From assembly GCF_900113835.1 (NCBI RefSeq), contig NZ_FOQV01000002.1, forward strand, positions 62,001 through 126,000: DNA of 64,000 nt, written 5' to 3'. This document shows, piece by piece, positions 42,650-51,345 of this stretch. The notes beneath the pieces were generated by a model. That model was not told the origin of the DNA. It worked only from the letters and a program-made list of their open reading frames with translations, and did not search any database. How positions within the stretch are numbered: the first letter of the stretch is position 1; every line of letters begins with the position of its first letter. A program made the position numbers and the translations under genes. This stretch comes from Allobosea sp. OK403 (GTDB lineage: Bacteria; Pseudomonadota; Alphaproteobacteria; Rhizobiales; Beijerinckiaceae).

Positions 42650-45034
42650 TTGTCCGACCACGACACCACCTCCGCCCCCTTGCCCCGCCCCGGCGGCCTT
42701 GCTGCGCGCGCCGCGGCGGCTCCCGCCGCTGGCTATCTCGCGGGACTGAACCCGGAGCAGCGCCTCGCCGTCGAGGCGACGGACGGCCCCGTGCTCGTGC
42801 TGGCCGGCGCCGGCACCGGCAAGACGCGCGTGCTGACCACCCGCATCGCCCATCTCATCGCGACCAACCGTGCCTACCCCTCGCAGATCCTGTCGGTGAC
42901 CTTCACCAACAAGGCGGCGCGCGAGATGAAGGAGCGCATCGCCCATCTCGTCGGCCCGGTCGCCGAGGGCATGCCGTGGCTCGGCACCTTCCACTCGATC
43001 TCGGCCAAGCTGCTGCGCCGCCATGCCGAACTGCTTGGCCTGCGCTCGGATTTCACCATCCTCGACACCGACGACCAGATCCGCCTGATGAAGCAGGTGA
43101 TCGCGGCCGCCGATATCGACGAGAAGCGCTGGCCCGGCCGCATGCTGGCGGGCTTCATCGATAGCTGGAAGAACCGTGGCCTCGCGCCCAAGGATGTCCC
43201 GCCCGGCGAGGCTGCCGTCTTCGCCAATGGCAAGGGCGGCGCGCTCTACCACGCCTATCAGGAGCGATTGAAGACCCTGAACGCCGTCGATTTCGGCGAC
43301 CTCTTGCTGCACTGCCTGACGCTGTTCCGCGACAATCCCGACGTTCTCGCAACCTATCACGAGCGCTTCCGCTACATCCTGGTCGACGAGTATCAAGACA
43401 CCAACACGGCCCAATATCTCTGGCTGCGGCTGCTCGCCCAGGGCCGGCGCAACATCGCCTGCGTCGGCGACGACGACCAGTCGATCTATGGCTGGCGCGG
43501 CGCCGAGGTCGACAACATCCTGCGCTTCGAGCACGATTTTCCCGGCGCCACAGTCGTCCGGCTGGAGCGCAATTACCGCTCTACCGGGCATATCCTCGCC
43601 ACCGCCTCAAAACTGATCGCCCGCAATGAGGGCCGGCTCGGCAAGACATTGCGTACCGAGGATGTTGAGGGCGAGAAGGTCACCATCACCGGCGCCTGGG
43701 ACAGCCAGGAAGAAGCCAGGCTGATTGGCGACGAGATCGAGAGCCTGCAGCGCAACGGCCATAACCTCTCCGAGATCGCGATCCTGGTGCGCATCTCGGC
43801 GCAGATGCGCGAAATCGAGGACCGCTTCGTCCATCTCGGCCTGCCTTATCGCGTCATCGGCGGCCCGCGCTTCTACGAGCGCGCCGAAATCCGCGACGCC
43901 ATGGCCTATCTGCGCTGCGTCGTCTCGCCGACCGACGACCTTGCCTTCGAGCGCATCGTCAATGTGCCCAAGCGCGGGCTCGGCGACGCCACCATCCAGA
44001 TCCTGCACAACCACGCCCGCGCATCTCAGGTCTCGCTGCTGCAATCGGCCCGCATGGTGGTCGAGAGCGACGAATTGAAGCCCAAGGCCAGAACCGCCTT
44101 GCGCGAACTGGTTGAGGCCTTCGGCCGCTGGTCGGCCAGGGCCGAGCACATGCCCCAGGGCGAGCTCGCCGAGCTCGTGCTGGAGGAGTCGGGCTATACC
44201 GAGATGTGGCAGAAAGACCGCTCGGCCGATGCCGCCGGCCGGCTCGAAAACCTCAAGGAACTCGTGCGCTCGCTCGACGAATTCCCCGACCTACCGGCCT
44301 TCCTCGAGCATGTCTCGCTGGTGATGGACGCCGATTCCGGCGAAACCGCCGAGCGCGTCTCGATCATGACGCTGCACGGCGCCAAGGGGCTTGAGTTCGA
44401 CACCGTCTTCCTGCCCGGCTGGGAGGAAGGCCTCTTCCCCAACCAGCGCGCGCTCGATGAGAGCGGCCGCGCCGGGCTGGAAGAGGAACGCCGCCTCGCC
44501 CATGTCGGCCTGACCCGAGCCCGCAAGCGGCTCAAACTCTATTTCGCCTCGAACCGCCGCATCCACGGCCTCTGGCAATCCAGCCTGCCGAGCCGCTTCA
44601 TCGACGAATTGCCGGAAGAGCATGTCGAGGTCGTCCAGGCCGCCTCCAATTACAGCCAGGGCGGCTATGGCGCCTCGCGCTTCGACCGCATGGAGAGCTT
44701 CGGCTCCTCCTACAACACGCCGGGCTGGCAGCGTGCCCAGGAGAACAAGGCCAAGGCCGGCTCGGGCGGCGGCTCGGGCTTCTCCGATAGCGGCGGACGC
44801 GGTTTCGGCTCAGGCAGTTTCGGCGGCGGCCGGCAGCGCGGCCCGATGCTGATCGAAGGCGAACTCACCGCCAAATCGACAGGCTCATCAGCCTATGACG
44901 CCGGCGCGCGCGTCTTCCACGTCAAATTCGGCCCCGGCTCCGTCGCCAGCGTCGACGGCAACAAGCTGACGGTGGATTTCGACAAGGCCGGACGGAAGAT
45001 GGTGCTGGATAGTTTCGTGCAGAAGGCGGGGTGA
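42650..45034 (+). CDS. uvrD: UvrD/PcrA-type ATP-dependent DNA helicase
   Basis: Superfamily 1A 3'-5' helicase of 794 residues acting in excision and mismatch repair. Motifs: Walker A AGAGTGKTR, VTFTNKAAREMKER, GTFHSISAKLLRR, Walker B DEYQDTN, VGDDDQSIYGWRGA, LERNYRST, IMTLHGAKGLEFDTVFLPGW-like region and VGLTRARKRL. A Gly/Ser-rich linker (about 690-740) precedes a C-terminal Tudor-like domain (VFHVKFGPGSVASVDGNKL) that in PcrA binds RNA polymerase. The start is TTG at 42650, inferred from the natural N-terminus; the ribosome site is weak. Confidence 0.93.
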   Translation: MSDHDTTSAPLPRPGGLAARAAAAPAAGYLAGLNPEQRLAVEATDGPVLVLAGAGTGKTRVLTTRIAHLIATNRAYPSQILSVTFTNKAAREMKERIAHLVGPVAEGMPWLGTFHSISAKLLRRHAELLGLRSDFTILDTDDQIRLMKQVIAAADIDEKRWPGRMLAGFIDSWKNRGLAPKDVPPGEAAVFANGKGGALYHAYQERLKTLNAVDFGDLLLHCLTLFRDNPDVLATYHERFRYILVDEYQDTNTAQYLWLRLLAQGRRNIACVGDDDQSIYGWRGAEVDNILRFEHDFPGATVVRLERNYRSTGHILATASKLIARNEGRLGKTLRTEDVEGEKVTITGAWDSQEEARLIGDEIESLQRNGHNLSEIAILVRISAQMREIEDRFVHLGLPYRVIGGPRFYERAEIRDAMAYLRCVVSPTDDLAFERIVNVPKRGLGDATIQILHNHARASQVSLLQSARMVVESDELKPKARTALRELVEAFGRWSARAEHMPQGELAELVLEESGYTEMWQKDRSADAAGRLENLKELVRSLDEFPDLPAFLEHVSLVMDADSGETAERVSIMTLHGAKGLEFDTVFLPGWEEGLFPNQRALDESGRAGLEEERRLAHVGLTRARKRLKLYFASNRRIHGLWQSSLPSRFIDELPEEHVEVVQAASNYSQGGYGASRFDRMESFGSSYNTPGWQRAQENKAKAGSGGGSGFSDSGGRGFGSGSFGGGRQRGPMLIEGELTAKSTGSSAYDAGARVFHVKFGPGSVASVDGNKLTVDFDKAGRKMVLDSFVQKAG

Positions 45035-45061
45035 GCAGGCGCTCGGCCGGCCCGTTCGGGG

Positions 45062-45457
45062 TTACGCCTCTGCCTCATGACAGCACACGCAAAGCTTGTT
45101 GCCATCCGGATCGCGAAAATACGCCCCGTAATAATTGGCGTGATAATGCGGCCTCAGGCCCGGCTGCCCTTCGCAGGTCCCGTCATGCGCCAGTGCCTCG
45201 GCATGGCAGCGATCGACGATCGCGCGGCTTGGCGCCAGCAGGGCGATCATCTGGCCGTTGCCCGGATCGGCCGCCGCGCCATTGAAGGGTGTTGCGAGGA
45301 AGAAGTACGGGCGCGGCGCATCGCGCGGCTGCCAGGCCGCCAAGGGCTTGGCGCGATCGCAGAACCAGAGCTTGTGGCCGAGCGCCTCGAACAGTGCCGC
45401 ATGGAAGCGAAAGCCTCGCTCGAAATCATTCGTGCTCAAGACGATATGCGACAGCAC
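45062..45457 (-). CDS. VOC (glyoxalase/dioxygenase) superfamily protein
   Basis: A 131-residue single-module protein: HIVLSTNDFERGFRFHAALFE at the start, the metal-ligand His/Glu spacing, and the C-terminal YGAYFRDPDGNKLCVCCHE typical of VOC proteins. Function may be glyoxalase-like, antibiotic binding or dioxygenase. GTG start. It is convergent with the helicase gene (27 bases apart). Two cysteines in CVCCHE near the C-terminus are unusual for the family and could bind metal. Confidence 0.85.
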   Translation of the reverse strand: MLSHIVLSTNDFERGFRFHAALFEALGHKLWFCDRAKPLAAWQPRDAPRPYFFLATPFNGAAADPGNGQMIALLAPSRAIVDRCHAEALAHDGTCEGQPGLRPHYHANYYGAYFRDPDGNKLCVCCHEAEA

Positions 45458-45526
45458 AACCTATCTCGCTTCTACACTCGGCTCGGAACGTCAGCCTAGC
45501 GCATGTCACCTAGCCTCGGAACCAGC

Positions 45527-45671
45527 CCGTCATCCCGGACAAGCGGCCCCCGGGTCCGATCTTCGATCGGCCCAAGGACAGGCTCCGCCGCGCAGATCCG
45601 GGATCCATCGGAGGGCTCCGGAACTCTACGATGGATCCCGGGTCTGCGCTTCGCTTGCCCGGGATGACGGC
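45527..45671. repeat. Dispersed palindromic repeat (family C, CGTCATCCCGG type)
   Basis: Ends CCGTCATCCCGGACAAG and CTTGCCCGGGATGACGG are inverted; internal GATCCGGGATCCATC and GATGGATCCCGGGTC are also inverted. This type of element is common between genes in related bacteria. It fills the gap between the VOC and HxlR genes, which otherwise holds nothing. Confidence 0.8.
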
Positions 45672-45698
45672 TCGTTTCCGAACGGAACCGACCGCCGC

Positions 45699-46118
45699 TC
45701 ACCGCCCCTCCCTCGCCCGAAACGCCGCGCGCGCCGCCTCCACCTGCGCGTAATAGGTCTCCGCCCAGACCCAGACCCCGCAGAACGCCGCCGTCAGCTC
45801 GCGGCCGAGTTCGGTCTGCGTGTAGTCGACATGCGGCGGGATCACCGGATGGACCTTGCGCGTGATCAGCCCGTCGCATTCCATCTGGCGCACCGTCTTG
45901 GTCAGCATCTTCTGGCTGATGCCGCCGACGATCCGACCGATCTGGGTGAAACGCAGTGTGCCGTGCTCCTCCAGCGCCTCCAGGATCAGCATCGTCCATT
46001 TATCCGCGACCTGGGCGATCACATCGCGTACCAGTGCCTCGACCGCCGGGCTGACTTCGGGATGGGAGAAGCCGCCCTGCTTCTGCATGGCCGCGACCGT
46101 GTCGCGTATCGTGCGCAT
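45699..46118 (-). CDS. HxlR-family winged-helix regulator
   Basis: A 139-residue regulator: VADKWTMLILEALEEHGTLR, then FTQIGRIVGGISQKMLTKTV (recognition helix) and LEADGLI-like MECDGLITRKVHPVIPPHVD in the wing. HxlR proteins sense electrophiles or other small molecules. It is divergent from the SDR gene, with a direct repeat CTTTTGG(G)TGCC between them, a likely binding site. This arrangement is common, the regulator controlling the neighbouring oxidoreductase. Confidence 0.9.
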   Translation of the reverse strand: MRTIRDTVAAMQKQGGFSHPEVSPAVEALVRDVIAQVADKWTMLILEALEEHGTLRFTQIGRIVGGISQKMLTKTVRQMECDGLITRKVHPVIPPHVDYTQTELGRELTAAFCGVWVWAETYYAQVEAARAAFRAREGR

Positions 46119-46129
46119 CTGACACTCTC

Positions 46130-46159
46130 CTTTTGGTGCCTATAGAACTTTTGGGTGCC
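46130..46159. promoter_or_regulatory. Candidate HxlR operator (direct repeat)
   Basis: CTTTTGGTGCC at 46130-46140 and CTTTTGGGTGCC at 46148-46159, starting 18 bases apart, in the 118-base space between the divergent HxlR and SDR genes. The first copy lies close to the HxlR start, so it would serve both promoters. Confidence 0.5.
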
Positions 46160-46236
46160 TTCTTTCGTTTGGAGAGCATCGCGCCTAGCTCTTGTCCGCG
46201 CAACCATGAAAGGCGCATTTGCGAAAGGACTTGGCG

Positions 46237-46992
46237 ATGAACATCACAGGCAACACCATCCTCATCACCGGCGGCGGCTCGGGCATCGGCCGGGCGCTCG
46301 CCGAGGCGCTGCATGCCAGGGGCAACCAGGTCGTCATCTCCGGCCGCCGCGAGCAATTGCTCGACGAGGTCACCGCGGCCAATCCGGGGATGGCATCGAT
46401 CGTGCTCGACATCCAGGACAAGGCGGACATAGCGGCGTTTGCTCGTGACGCGGTCGTGCGCTTCCCCGCGCTGAACGTCGTCATCAACAATGCCGGCATC
46501 ATGAAGGACGAAGACGTTACCGCGACGGAAGACCACCTCGCCATCGCCGAGGAGACCATCGTCACCAACCTGCTCGGGCCGATCCGGCTGACCGCGGCCC
46601 TGCTGCCGCATCTGCTGAGGCAGCCGCAATCGACCGTGATGACCGTGAGCTCGGGACTGGCATTCGTGCCCATGGTGGTGACACCGACCTACAGCGCCAC
46701 CAAGGCGGCGATACATTCCTATTCGATGGCGCTGCGGGCGCAGCTTGCGGGCAGCTCGACCCAAGTCATCGAGCTTGCCCCGCCTTACGTCCAGACCGAG
46801 CTGCGCGGGCCCGAACAGACGGTCGATCCGATGGCGATGCCGCTGGCCGATTTCATCGCCGAGGTCATGACGATCCTGGAAACGCAAGCCGACGCCCACG
46901 AAGTTATCGTCGAGCGCTGCAAGCCGCTGCGCTTCGCCGCCGAGAACGGCAATCTCGCCGGCGTATTCGCCATGCTGAACGGCCTGCATTGA
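46237..46992 (+). CDS. Short-chain dehydrogenase/reductase (DltE-like)
   Basis: A 251-residue NAD(P)-dependent oxidoreductase: TGGGSGIGRALAEALHARG (cofactor loop, typical TGxxxGIG), NNAGIM, catalytic Ser in TVSSGLAFVP and YSATK with Tyr and Lys. The NNAGIMKDED pattern and length recall DltE-like SDRs. I start at 46237, where AAGGA is 7 bases upstream; an in-frame start at 46219 is less likely. It is divergent from the HxlR regulator. The substrate is unknown. Confidence 0.9.
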   Translation: MNITGNTILITGGGSGIGRALAEALHARGNQVVISGRREQLLDEVTAANPGMASIVLDIQDKADIAAFARDAVVRFPALNVVINNAGIMKDEDVTATEDHLAIAEETIVTNLLGPIRLTAALLPHLLRQPQSTVMTVSSGLAFVPMVVTPTYSATKAAIHSYSMALRAQLAGSSTQVIELAPPYVQTELRGPEQTVDPMAMPLADFIAEVMTILETQADAHEVIVERCKPLRFAAENGNLAGVFAMLNGLH

Positions 46993-47005
46993 GACGCCGC
47001 CACTC

Positions 47006-47093
47006 CGTCATTGCGAGCGCAGCGAAGCAATCCAGAAGGTTTCGCTCGACGGCCTCTGGATTGCTTCGTCGCCAAGGCTCCTCGCAATGACGG
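47006..47093. repeat. Dispersed palindromic repeat (family E, CGTCATTGCGAG type)
   Basis: Arms CGTCATTGCGAGCGCAGCG and AAGCAATCCAGA on the left; TCTGGATTGCTTCGTCGCC and CTCGCAATGACGG on the right, inverted. A second copy lies at 62170. It occupies the gap between the SDR gene and prmA. Confidence 0.85.
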
Positions 47094-47136
47094 CAGTGGC
47101 GATGACAATCCCTGCTTGGACTGCTAAGGCCGGCCC

Positions 47137-48084
47137 ATGCGTGAAGGTCTCCTGCCATCGACGGTCGCGACCGTCCTCGAACTTTCCACCAGCGGCGAGA
47201 AGGCGCGCGCGCTGACGGAACTTCTGGGCGAGGTCTTCGACCCGACCGAAACCGCGATCTCCGCCTTCGAGATCGAGAGCGGCGTCACCACGCTCTCGCT
47301 GAACGCGCCCTGGAAGGTCGAGATCTATTTCGCCACCCACCCCGACGAAGAGGCCGTGCGCGACATGCTGCGGCCGATCGTCGGCGACGTCATCGACAGC
47401 ACGCCCTTCGCGACCGTGAACCAGCAGGACTGGGTCGCAGCCAGTCTCGACGGCCTCAAGCCCGTGCGTGCGGGCCGTGTCCTCGTCCATGGCGAGCATG
47501 ATCGCGACGCGGTGCGCATCAACGATGTCGGCATCGAGATTCCAGCCGCGCTCGCCTTCGGCACCGGCCATCACGGCACCACGGCGGGCTGCCTCCTGGC
47601 GCTCGACGCCGAATTAAAGCAGCGCCGGCCGCGCAACGCCATCGATGTCGGCACCGGCACCGGGATCCTGGCGCTGGCGCTGGCCAAGCAGATCAAGCGC
47701 AAGGTCGTTGCCGGCGATATCGACCTCGTCGCGGTCGAGGTCGCCGCGCATAATGCCCGCGTCAACCACGCCCCGCACGGGCTCGACCTCTATGTCGCAC
47801 CGGGCCTGCGCCATGCCAAGGCAAACCGGCCAGGCCATTTCGACCTGGTCTTTGCCAATATCCTGGCCGGCCCGCTGAAGCGCCTGGCGCCTTCGATCGC
47901 CCGGGCCCTCTCGGGCAATGGCACGGTGATCCTGTCGGGCCTGCTGGCGATGGATGTCGCCGGCGTCGTCTCGACCTACCGGCATCAGGGCCTCTATCTC
48001 GCCCACCAGTCGCTGCGCGAGGGCTGGGCGACGCTAGTCATGAAAAAAGGCGGCGCAGCCCCCAGGCCACGCCGCCTTCGATAG
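47137..48084 (+). CDS. prmA: Ribosomal protein L11 methyltransferase
   Basis: SAM-dependent enzyme that trimethylates ribosomal protein L11. The 315-residue protein has the class I motif AIDVGTGTGILALALA, VAGDIDLVAVEVA and the L11-enzyme signature LVFANILAGPLKRLAP. AFGTGHHGTTAGCL, the conserved GTGxH loop, is present. The C-terminus MKKGGAAPRPRRLR is encoded by a hairpin that serves as a minus-strand terminator. The gene has its own start at ATG 47137 after a repeat element. Confidence 0.93.
   Translation: MREGLLPSTVATVLELSTSGEKARALTELLGEVFDPTETAISAFEIESGVTTLSLNAPWKVEIYFATHPDEEAVRDMLRPIVGDVIDSTPFATVNQQDWVAASLDGLKPVRAGRVLVHGEHDRDAVRINDVGIEIPAALAFGTGHHGTTAGCLLALDAELKQRRPRNAIDVGTGTGILALALAKQIKRKVVAGDIDLVAVEVAAHNARVNHAPHGLDLYVAPGLRHAKANRPGHFDLVFANILAGPLKRLAPSIARALSGNGTVILSGLLAMDVAGVVSTYRHQGLYLAHQSLREGWATLVMKKGGAAPRPRRLR
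48047..48078 (-). terminator. Rho-independent terminator for the minus-strand small gene, inside prmA 3' end
   Basis: Arms AAGGCGGCG (48047-48055) and CGCCGCCTT (48070-48078). On the minus strand the second arm is followed by a T run (from GAAAAAAGG), so it terminates transcription coming from 48378. It overlaps the last codons of prmA. Confidence 0.7.
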
Positions 48085-48249
48085 GCGAGAAGAATGCTGA
48101 AGCGCGAGGGAAGGTGCGATCCTTCGCTAGGCCGAGTCGCATGGCGCGGTGCGCGAGAACCGGAGCGGAGCGGACTTTTGTCCGTGAGCACCGGAAGCGC
48201 AGCGCGCCACGTCAGACGGCCGGCATAGCAGAAGGAGCGCCCTTCCCGT

Positions 48250-48378
48250 TCAGAAGCCCATATGGCCGTACTTGGCCTCGGCCTCAGCCTGCATCGAGCG
48301 GGCATCGTGCCAGACGGCGGCGGTGAACTTGGCCGTGTCGATGGCCCACTCATAGACGTGCTTGACGATGGCGATCAT
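48250..48378 (-). CDS. Small protein of 42 residues
   Basis: Reads MIAIVKHVYEW, then AIDTAKFTAAVWHDARS, and ends AKYGHMGF before TGA. GGAC lies 8 bases upstream of the ATG; an ATG two codons earlier (48384) is possible. It has an amphipathic helix with Trp and Lys, no signal peptide and an Ala/Glu-rich middle. It sits 64 bases downstream of another small gene on the same strand and ends near a good terminator, which favours a real transcript. It resembles small DUF1127-like companions in Hyphomicrobiales only in style. Confidence 0.6.
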   Translation of the reverse strand: MIAIVKHVYEWAIDTAKFTAAVWHDARSMQAEAEAKYGHMGF

Positions 48379-48442
48379 GATCATTGTCCAATGTTGCGCA
48401 GCGCGGCGCGAAGCCGGCGCGCGAGATCAGGGATGGCTGGGA

Positions 48443-48673
48443 TCAGCGGTTAAAAGGCAGCTTGGTGTCGTTGCTGAGAGCGGTTTGCGGAAAACCGCCC
48501 AGAACGATCTCGGCCTCGTTGATCAGGTAGGAACGCGCACGCAGCTCACGAGCGGCGGAACGACGGCGGCTCTCGACCAGCGCCGCGAAGAGCCGCTGCC
48601 AGAAGCTCGGGCTGCTCGGAGCGGCAGCCTCGGAAGCGGGCAGAACGGCGGTGTTGTTCAACACATAGGTCAC
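48443..48673 (-). CDS. Small basic protein, DUF1127-like in style
   Basis: A 76-residue protein. The N-terminal 20 residues are Ala/Ser/Pro-rich; then comes an Arg-rich helix (FWQRLFAALVESRRRSAARE) and a C-terminal ARSYLINEAEIVLGGFP. The Arg-rich segment followed by a LIN/LGG turn loosely matches DUF1127-type proteins, which act in RNA or phosphate homeostasis in some alphaproteobacteria, but the match is weak. GTG start with GAGGAG 7 bases upstream. The 272 bases to the aminopeptidase gene probably contain its promoter. Confidence 0.65.
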   Translation of the reverse strand: MTYVLNNTAVLPASEAAAPSSPSFWQRLFAALVESRRRSAARELRARSYLINEAEIVLGGFPQTALSNDTKLPFNR

Positions 48674-48945
48674 AGGTCCATCTCCTCATTCAAACGAAGG
48701 ACAGTCCCGGTCGCTTCCTCGTTCTCTTATACGACTAAAGTGGGCCTTCTTCGCAGTTGCGAAAAGGGGATTTCGCAGATGCGAGATATGCACAGAATGC
48801 ATGCACTTGGGCTTGTTTCGTTAACGATCGTGATTTTCGCATAACAAAGAGGCAGCAAGCTCAATCGCGAGGCCGCCATGGCCTGCGGAGAAAGCACAGG
48901 CGAACGCCGCTTTTGCGCTGGCTTTCGCAGGCCCGAGCCGCGACC

Positions 48946-50808
48946 ATGGCCAAAACCACCGCTTCCGGACCCGCCATGACCGAATCGCCCGCCGCCTGCC
49001 GCTTCCAGTCCTTCTCGGAACCGAGCGATCCCTTCCAGGTCGCCCCCAGGGTTGCCGCTCTGCGCAGCGCGCTCGCGGCGCAAGGCCTGGACGGCTTCAT
49101 CATCCCGCGCGCCGACGAGCATCAGGGCGAGTACGTCCCGGCGCATATGGCGCGCCTCGCCTGGCTGACGGGCTTCACCGGCTCGGCCGGCAACGCCATC
49201 GTGCTGGCCGATAAGGCAGCGCTGATCGTTGATGGGCGCTACACAATCCAGTCGGCAGAGCAGACCGACACCGCCATCGTCACACCGACGAAGCTGGAGG
49301 ACACGCCGCTGGAGCGCTGGATCGAGGCAAACCTGCCGGCAGGCGGCAAGCTCGGCTACGATCCCTGGCTCCACACCGTCGACGGCGTCATCAAGCTGGA
49401 GAAGGGCGCCGCGGCAGCCGGCGGCACGCTGGTCGCGCTCAAGGCGAACCCGATCGACGCGCTCTGGAGCGACCGCCCTGCCCCGCCCGCTGCCCCGGTC
49501 AAGGCCCATCGCGCCGATTTCGCCGGGGAGAGCACGGCGAGCAAGCTCGCCCGCATCCAGGAGGCGCTCACCAAGGCCAGGGTCGATGCGCTCGTGGTCT
49601 CGGACCCGCATGCGCTGGCCTGGACCTTCAACATCCGCGGCGGCGATGTCGAGCACACCCCGCTGCCGCTGGGCTACGCCATCGTACCACGCGAGGGCCG
49701 GCCGACCGTCTTCCTGGCGCCCGAAAAGGTGACGAACGAGGCCGGCGACGCCATCGGCGCAGTCGGCGAGATCGCTCCTCCCGCGGCGTTGGAAACACAG
49801 CTCAACGCGCTGGGCGCGGCCAAGGCCAAGGTCCGGCTCGACTCGGCGACCGCAGCCTCCGCGCTCGCGACGCTGATCGCCAAGGCCGGCGGCATACCGG
49901 ATGCTGGCGCGGACCCGATCGCGCTGATGAAGGCGCGCAAGAACGAGGCGGAGCTGAAAGGCGCGCGCGACGCCCATCTGCGCGACGGCGCGGCGATCGT
50001 GCGCTATCTCGCATGGCTGGCGCGCGAAGCGCCCAAGGGTGGATTGACCGAGATCGACGCCGTCGCCGCGCTCGAAGCCGAGCGCATGAAGACCGGGCTG
50101 CTCAAGGACGTTTCCTTCACCACCATCGCCGGCGCCGGCCCCAATGCCGCCTTGCCGCATTACCGCGTGAGCGAGGCCAGCAACCGCAAGATCGAGCCCG
50201 GCATCCTTCTGGTCGATTCCGGCGGGCAATATGAGGACGGCACCACCGACATCACCCGCACCATGGCCGTGGGCGAGCCCACCGACGAGATGCGCGACCG
50301 CTACACCCGCGTGCTCAAGGGGCATCTGGCGATTTCGCGCGTCGTCTTCGTCAAGGGCACCTCGGGCGCGCAGCTCGATGTACTGGCGCGGTTGCCGCTC
50401 TGGCAGGCGGGTTTGGATTTCGACCACGGCACAGGCCATGGCGTCGGCAGCTATCTCTCGGTGCATGAGGGGCCGCAGCGCCTCTCCAAGCTCGGCACCA
50501 CGCCATTGGAGCCGGGCATGATCCTCTCCAACGAGCCCGGCTACTACAAGCAGGGCGAATACGGCATCCGCATCGAGAACCTGATCGTGGTCGAGGAGCG
50601 CGTCATTCCTGGCGGCGACCGCACCATCTACGGCTTCGAGACCATCACCTGGGCGCCCTATGAGCGCGCCCTGATCGATGTGAAGCTGCTCGATGCCGGC
50701 GAGATCGCCTGGATCGACGCCTATCACGCAAAAGTCTGGAGCAAGCTCGCCCCGCTGGTCGAGGGCGAGGCGAAGGCCTGGCTGGAAAAGGCGTGCCTGC
50801 CGCTGTGA
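48946..50808 (+). CDS. M24B Xaa-Pro aminopeptidase (AMP1-like)
   Basis: Cytosolic metallopeptidase of 620 residues removing residues before proline. Creatinase-like N-domains (FIIPRADEHQGEYVPAHMAR, LTGFTGSAG) precede the C-terminal pita-bread domain. Metal ligands are in LVDSGGQYEDGTTDITRT (two Asp), GHGTGHGVGS-like FDHGTGHGVGSYLSVHE (His) and EPGYYKQGEYGIRIEN (Glu, Glu). The length and SGGQYEDGTTD pattern match the long eukaryote-like AMP1 group found in alphaproteobacteria. ATG 48946 or 48976 may be the start; neither has a strong ribosome site. Confidence 0.9.
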   Translation: MAKTTASGPAMTESPAACRFQSFSEPSDPFQVAPRVAALRSALAAQGLDGFIIPRADEHQGEYVPAHMARLAWLTGFTGSAGNAIVLADKAALIVDGRYTIQSAEQTDTAIVTPTKLEDTPLERWIEANLPAGGKLGYDPWLHTVDGVIKLEKGAAAAGGTLVALKANPIDALWSDRPAPPAAPVKAHRADFAGESTASKLARIQEALTKARVDALVVSDPHALAWTFNIRGGDVEHTPLPLGYAIVPREGRPTVFLAPEKVTNEAGDAIGAVGEIAPPAALETQLNALGAAKAKVRLDSATAASALATLIAKAGGIPDAGADPIALMKARKNEAELKGARDAHLRDGAAIVRYLAWLAREAPKGGLTEIDAVAALEAERMKTGLLKDVSFTTIAGAGPNAALPHYRVSEASNRKIEPGILLVDSGGQYEDGTTDITRTMAVGEPTDEMRDRYTRVLKGHLAISRVVFVKGTSGAQLDVLARLPLWQAGLDFDHGTGHGVGSYLSVHEGPQRLSKLGTTPLEPGMILSNEPGYYKQGEYGIRIENLIVVEERVIPGGDRTIYGFETITWAPYERALIDVKLLDAGEIAWIDAYHAKVWSKLAPLVEGEAKAWLEKACLPL

Positions 50809-50810
50809 GA

Positions 50811-51040
50811 GCCTTCCCTTCTCCCCTCGCGGGAGAAGGTGGCGCGCAGCGCCGGATGAGGGGGCGCCGTGCCCTCTCCCGCTAGTTTTCACATGGCCAA
50901 ACGGTCACCGCCGAGCGCCCCCTCATCCGTCTCGGCTTCGCCGATCCACCTTCTCCCGCTCATCTCGGGCTTGCCCGAGATGGACAACCTAAGTGTCAAA
51001 GTCGGCAGCAGCCGACTTTGATGGGGAGAAGGAGAGAGCG
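50811..51040. repeat. Large palindromic repeat (family D, copy 2)
   Basis: Left part CCTTCTCCCCTCGCGGGAGA then GGTGGCGCGCAGCGCC and GGATGAGGG; right part CCCCCTCATCC, ATCCACCTTCTCCC and GGGGAGAAGGAGAG, inverted. A separate small palindrome AAGTCGGCAGCAGCCGACTT occurs near 50999-51018. It fills the convergent gap before azlD. Confidence 0.75.
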
Positions 51041-51042
51041 CG

Positions 51043-51345
51043 CTATGTCAGCGCCCTGAGCCCCACCACCGCGATCACCCCGACCACCACCACGGCCAGG
51101 AAGGGCAGCCGCGTCGCGGCCAGCCCTGTCACAGCGGCGGCGGCCGTCTCGGGCCAGCCGGTCGCGAGCGCGCTCGGCGCGATCACGGCGATCAGGACCG
51201 CCGGTGGAATCGCGTCAAAAGCAGCCTGGGCGCGCGGCGACAGGTCGAACCGCCCGGCCAGCGCCAGCCCCGCCACCCGTGTCGCATAGGTCACCACAGC
51301 CATGCCGAGGATGGCGAGAAGGTTGAGGGTGTCGAACGCCATCAT
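51043..51345 (-). CDS. azlD: AzlD-family branched-chain amino-acid export subunit (second set)
   Basis: A 100-residue membrane protein with three or four helices and the family elements AVVTYATRVAGLAL and AAFDAIPPAVLIAVIAP. It is the small partner of AzlC in a branched-chain amino-acid exporter. It overlaps azlC by 4 bases (ATGA). It is clearly paralogous to 17210-17512 (AIVTYATRIGGLF; AAFDEIPAAVLVSVIAP). Confidence 0.9.
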   Translation of the reverse strand: MMAFDTLNLLAILGMAVVTYATRVAGLALAGRFDLSPRAQAAFDAIPPAVLIAVIAPSALATGWPETAAAAVTGLAATRLPFLAVVVVGVIAVVGLRALT

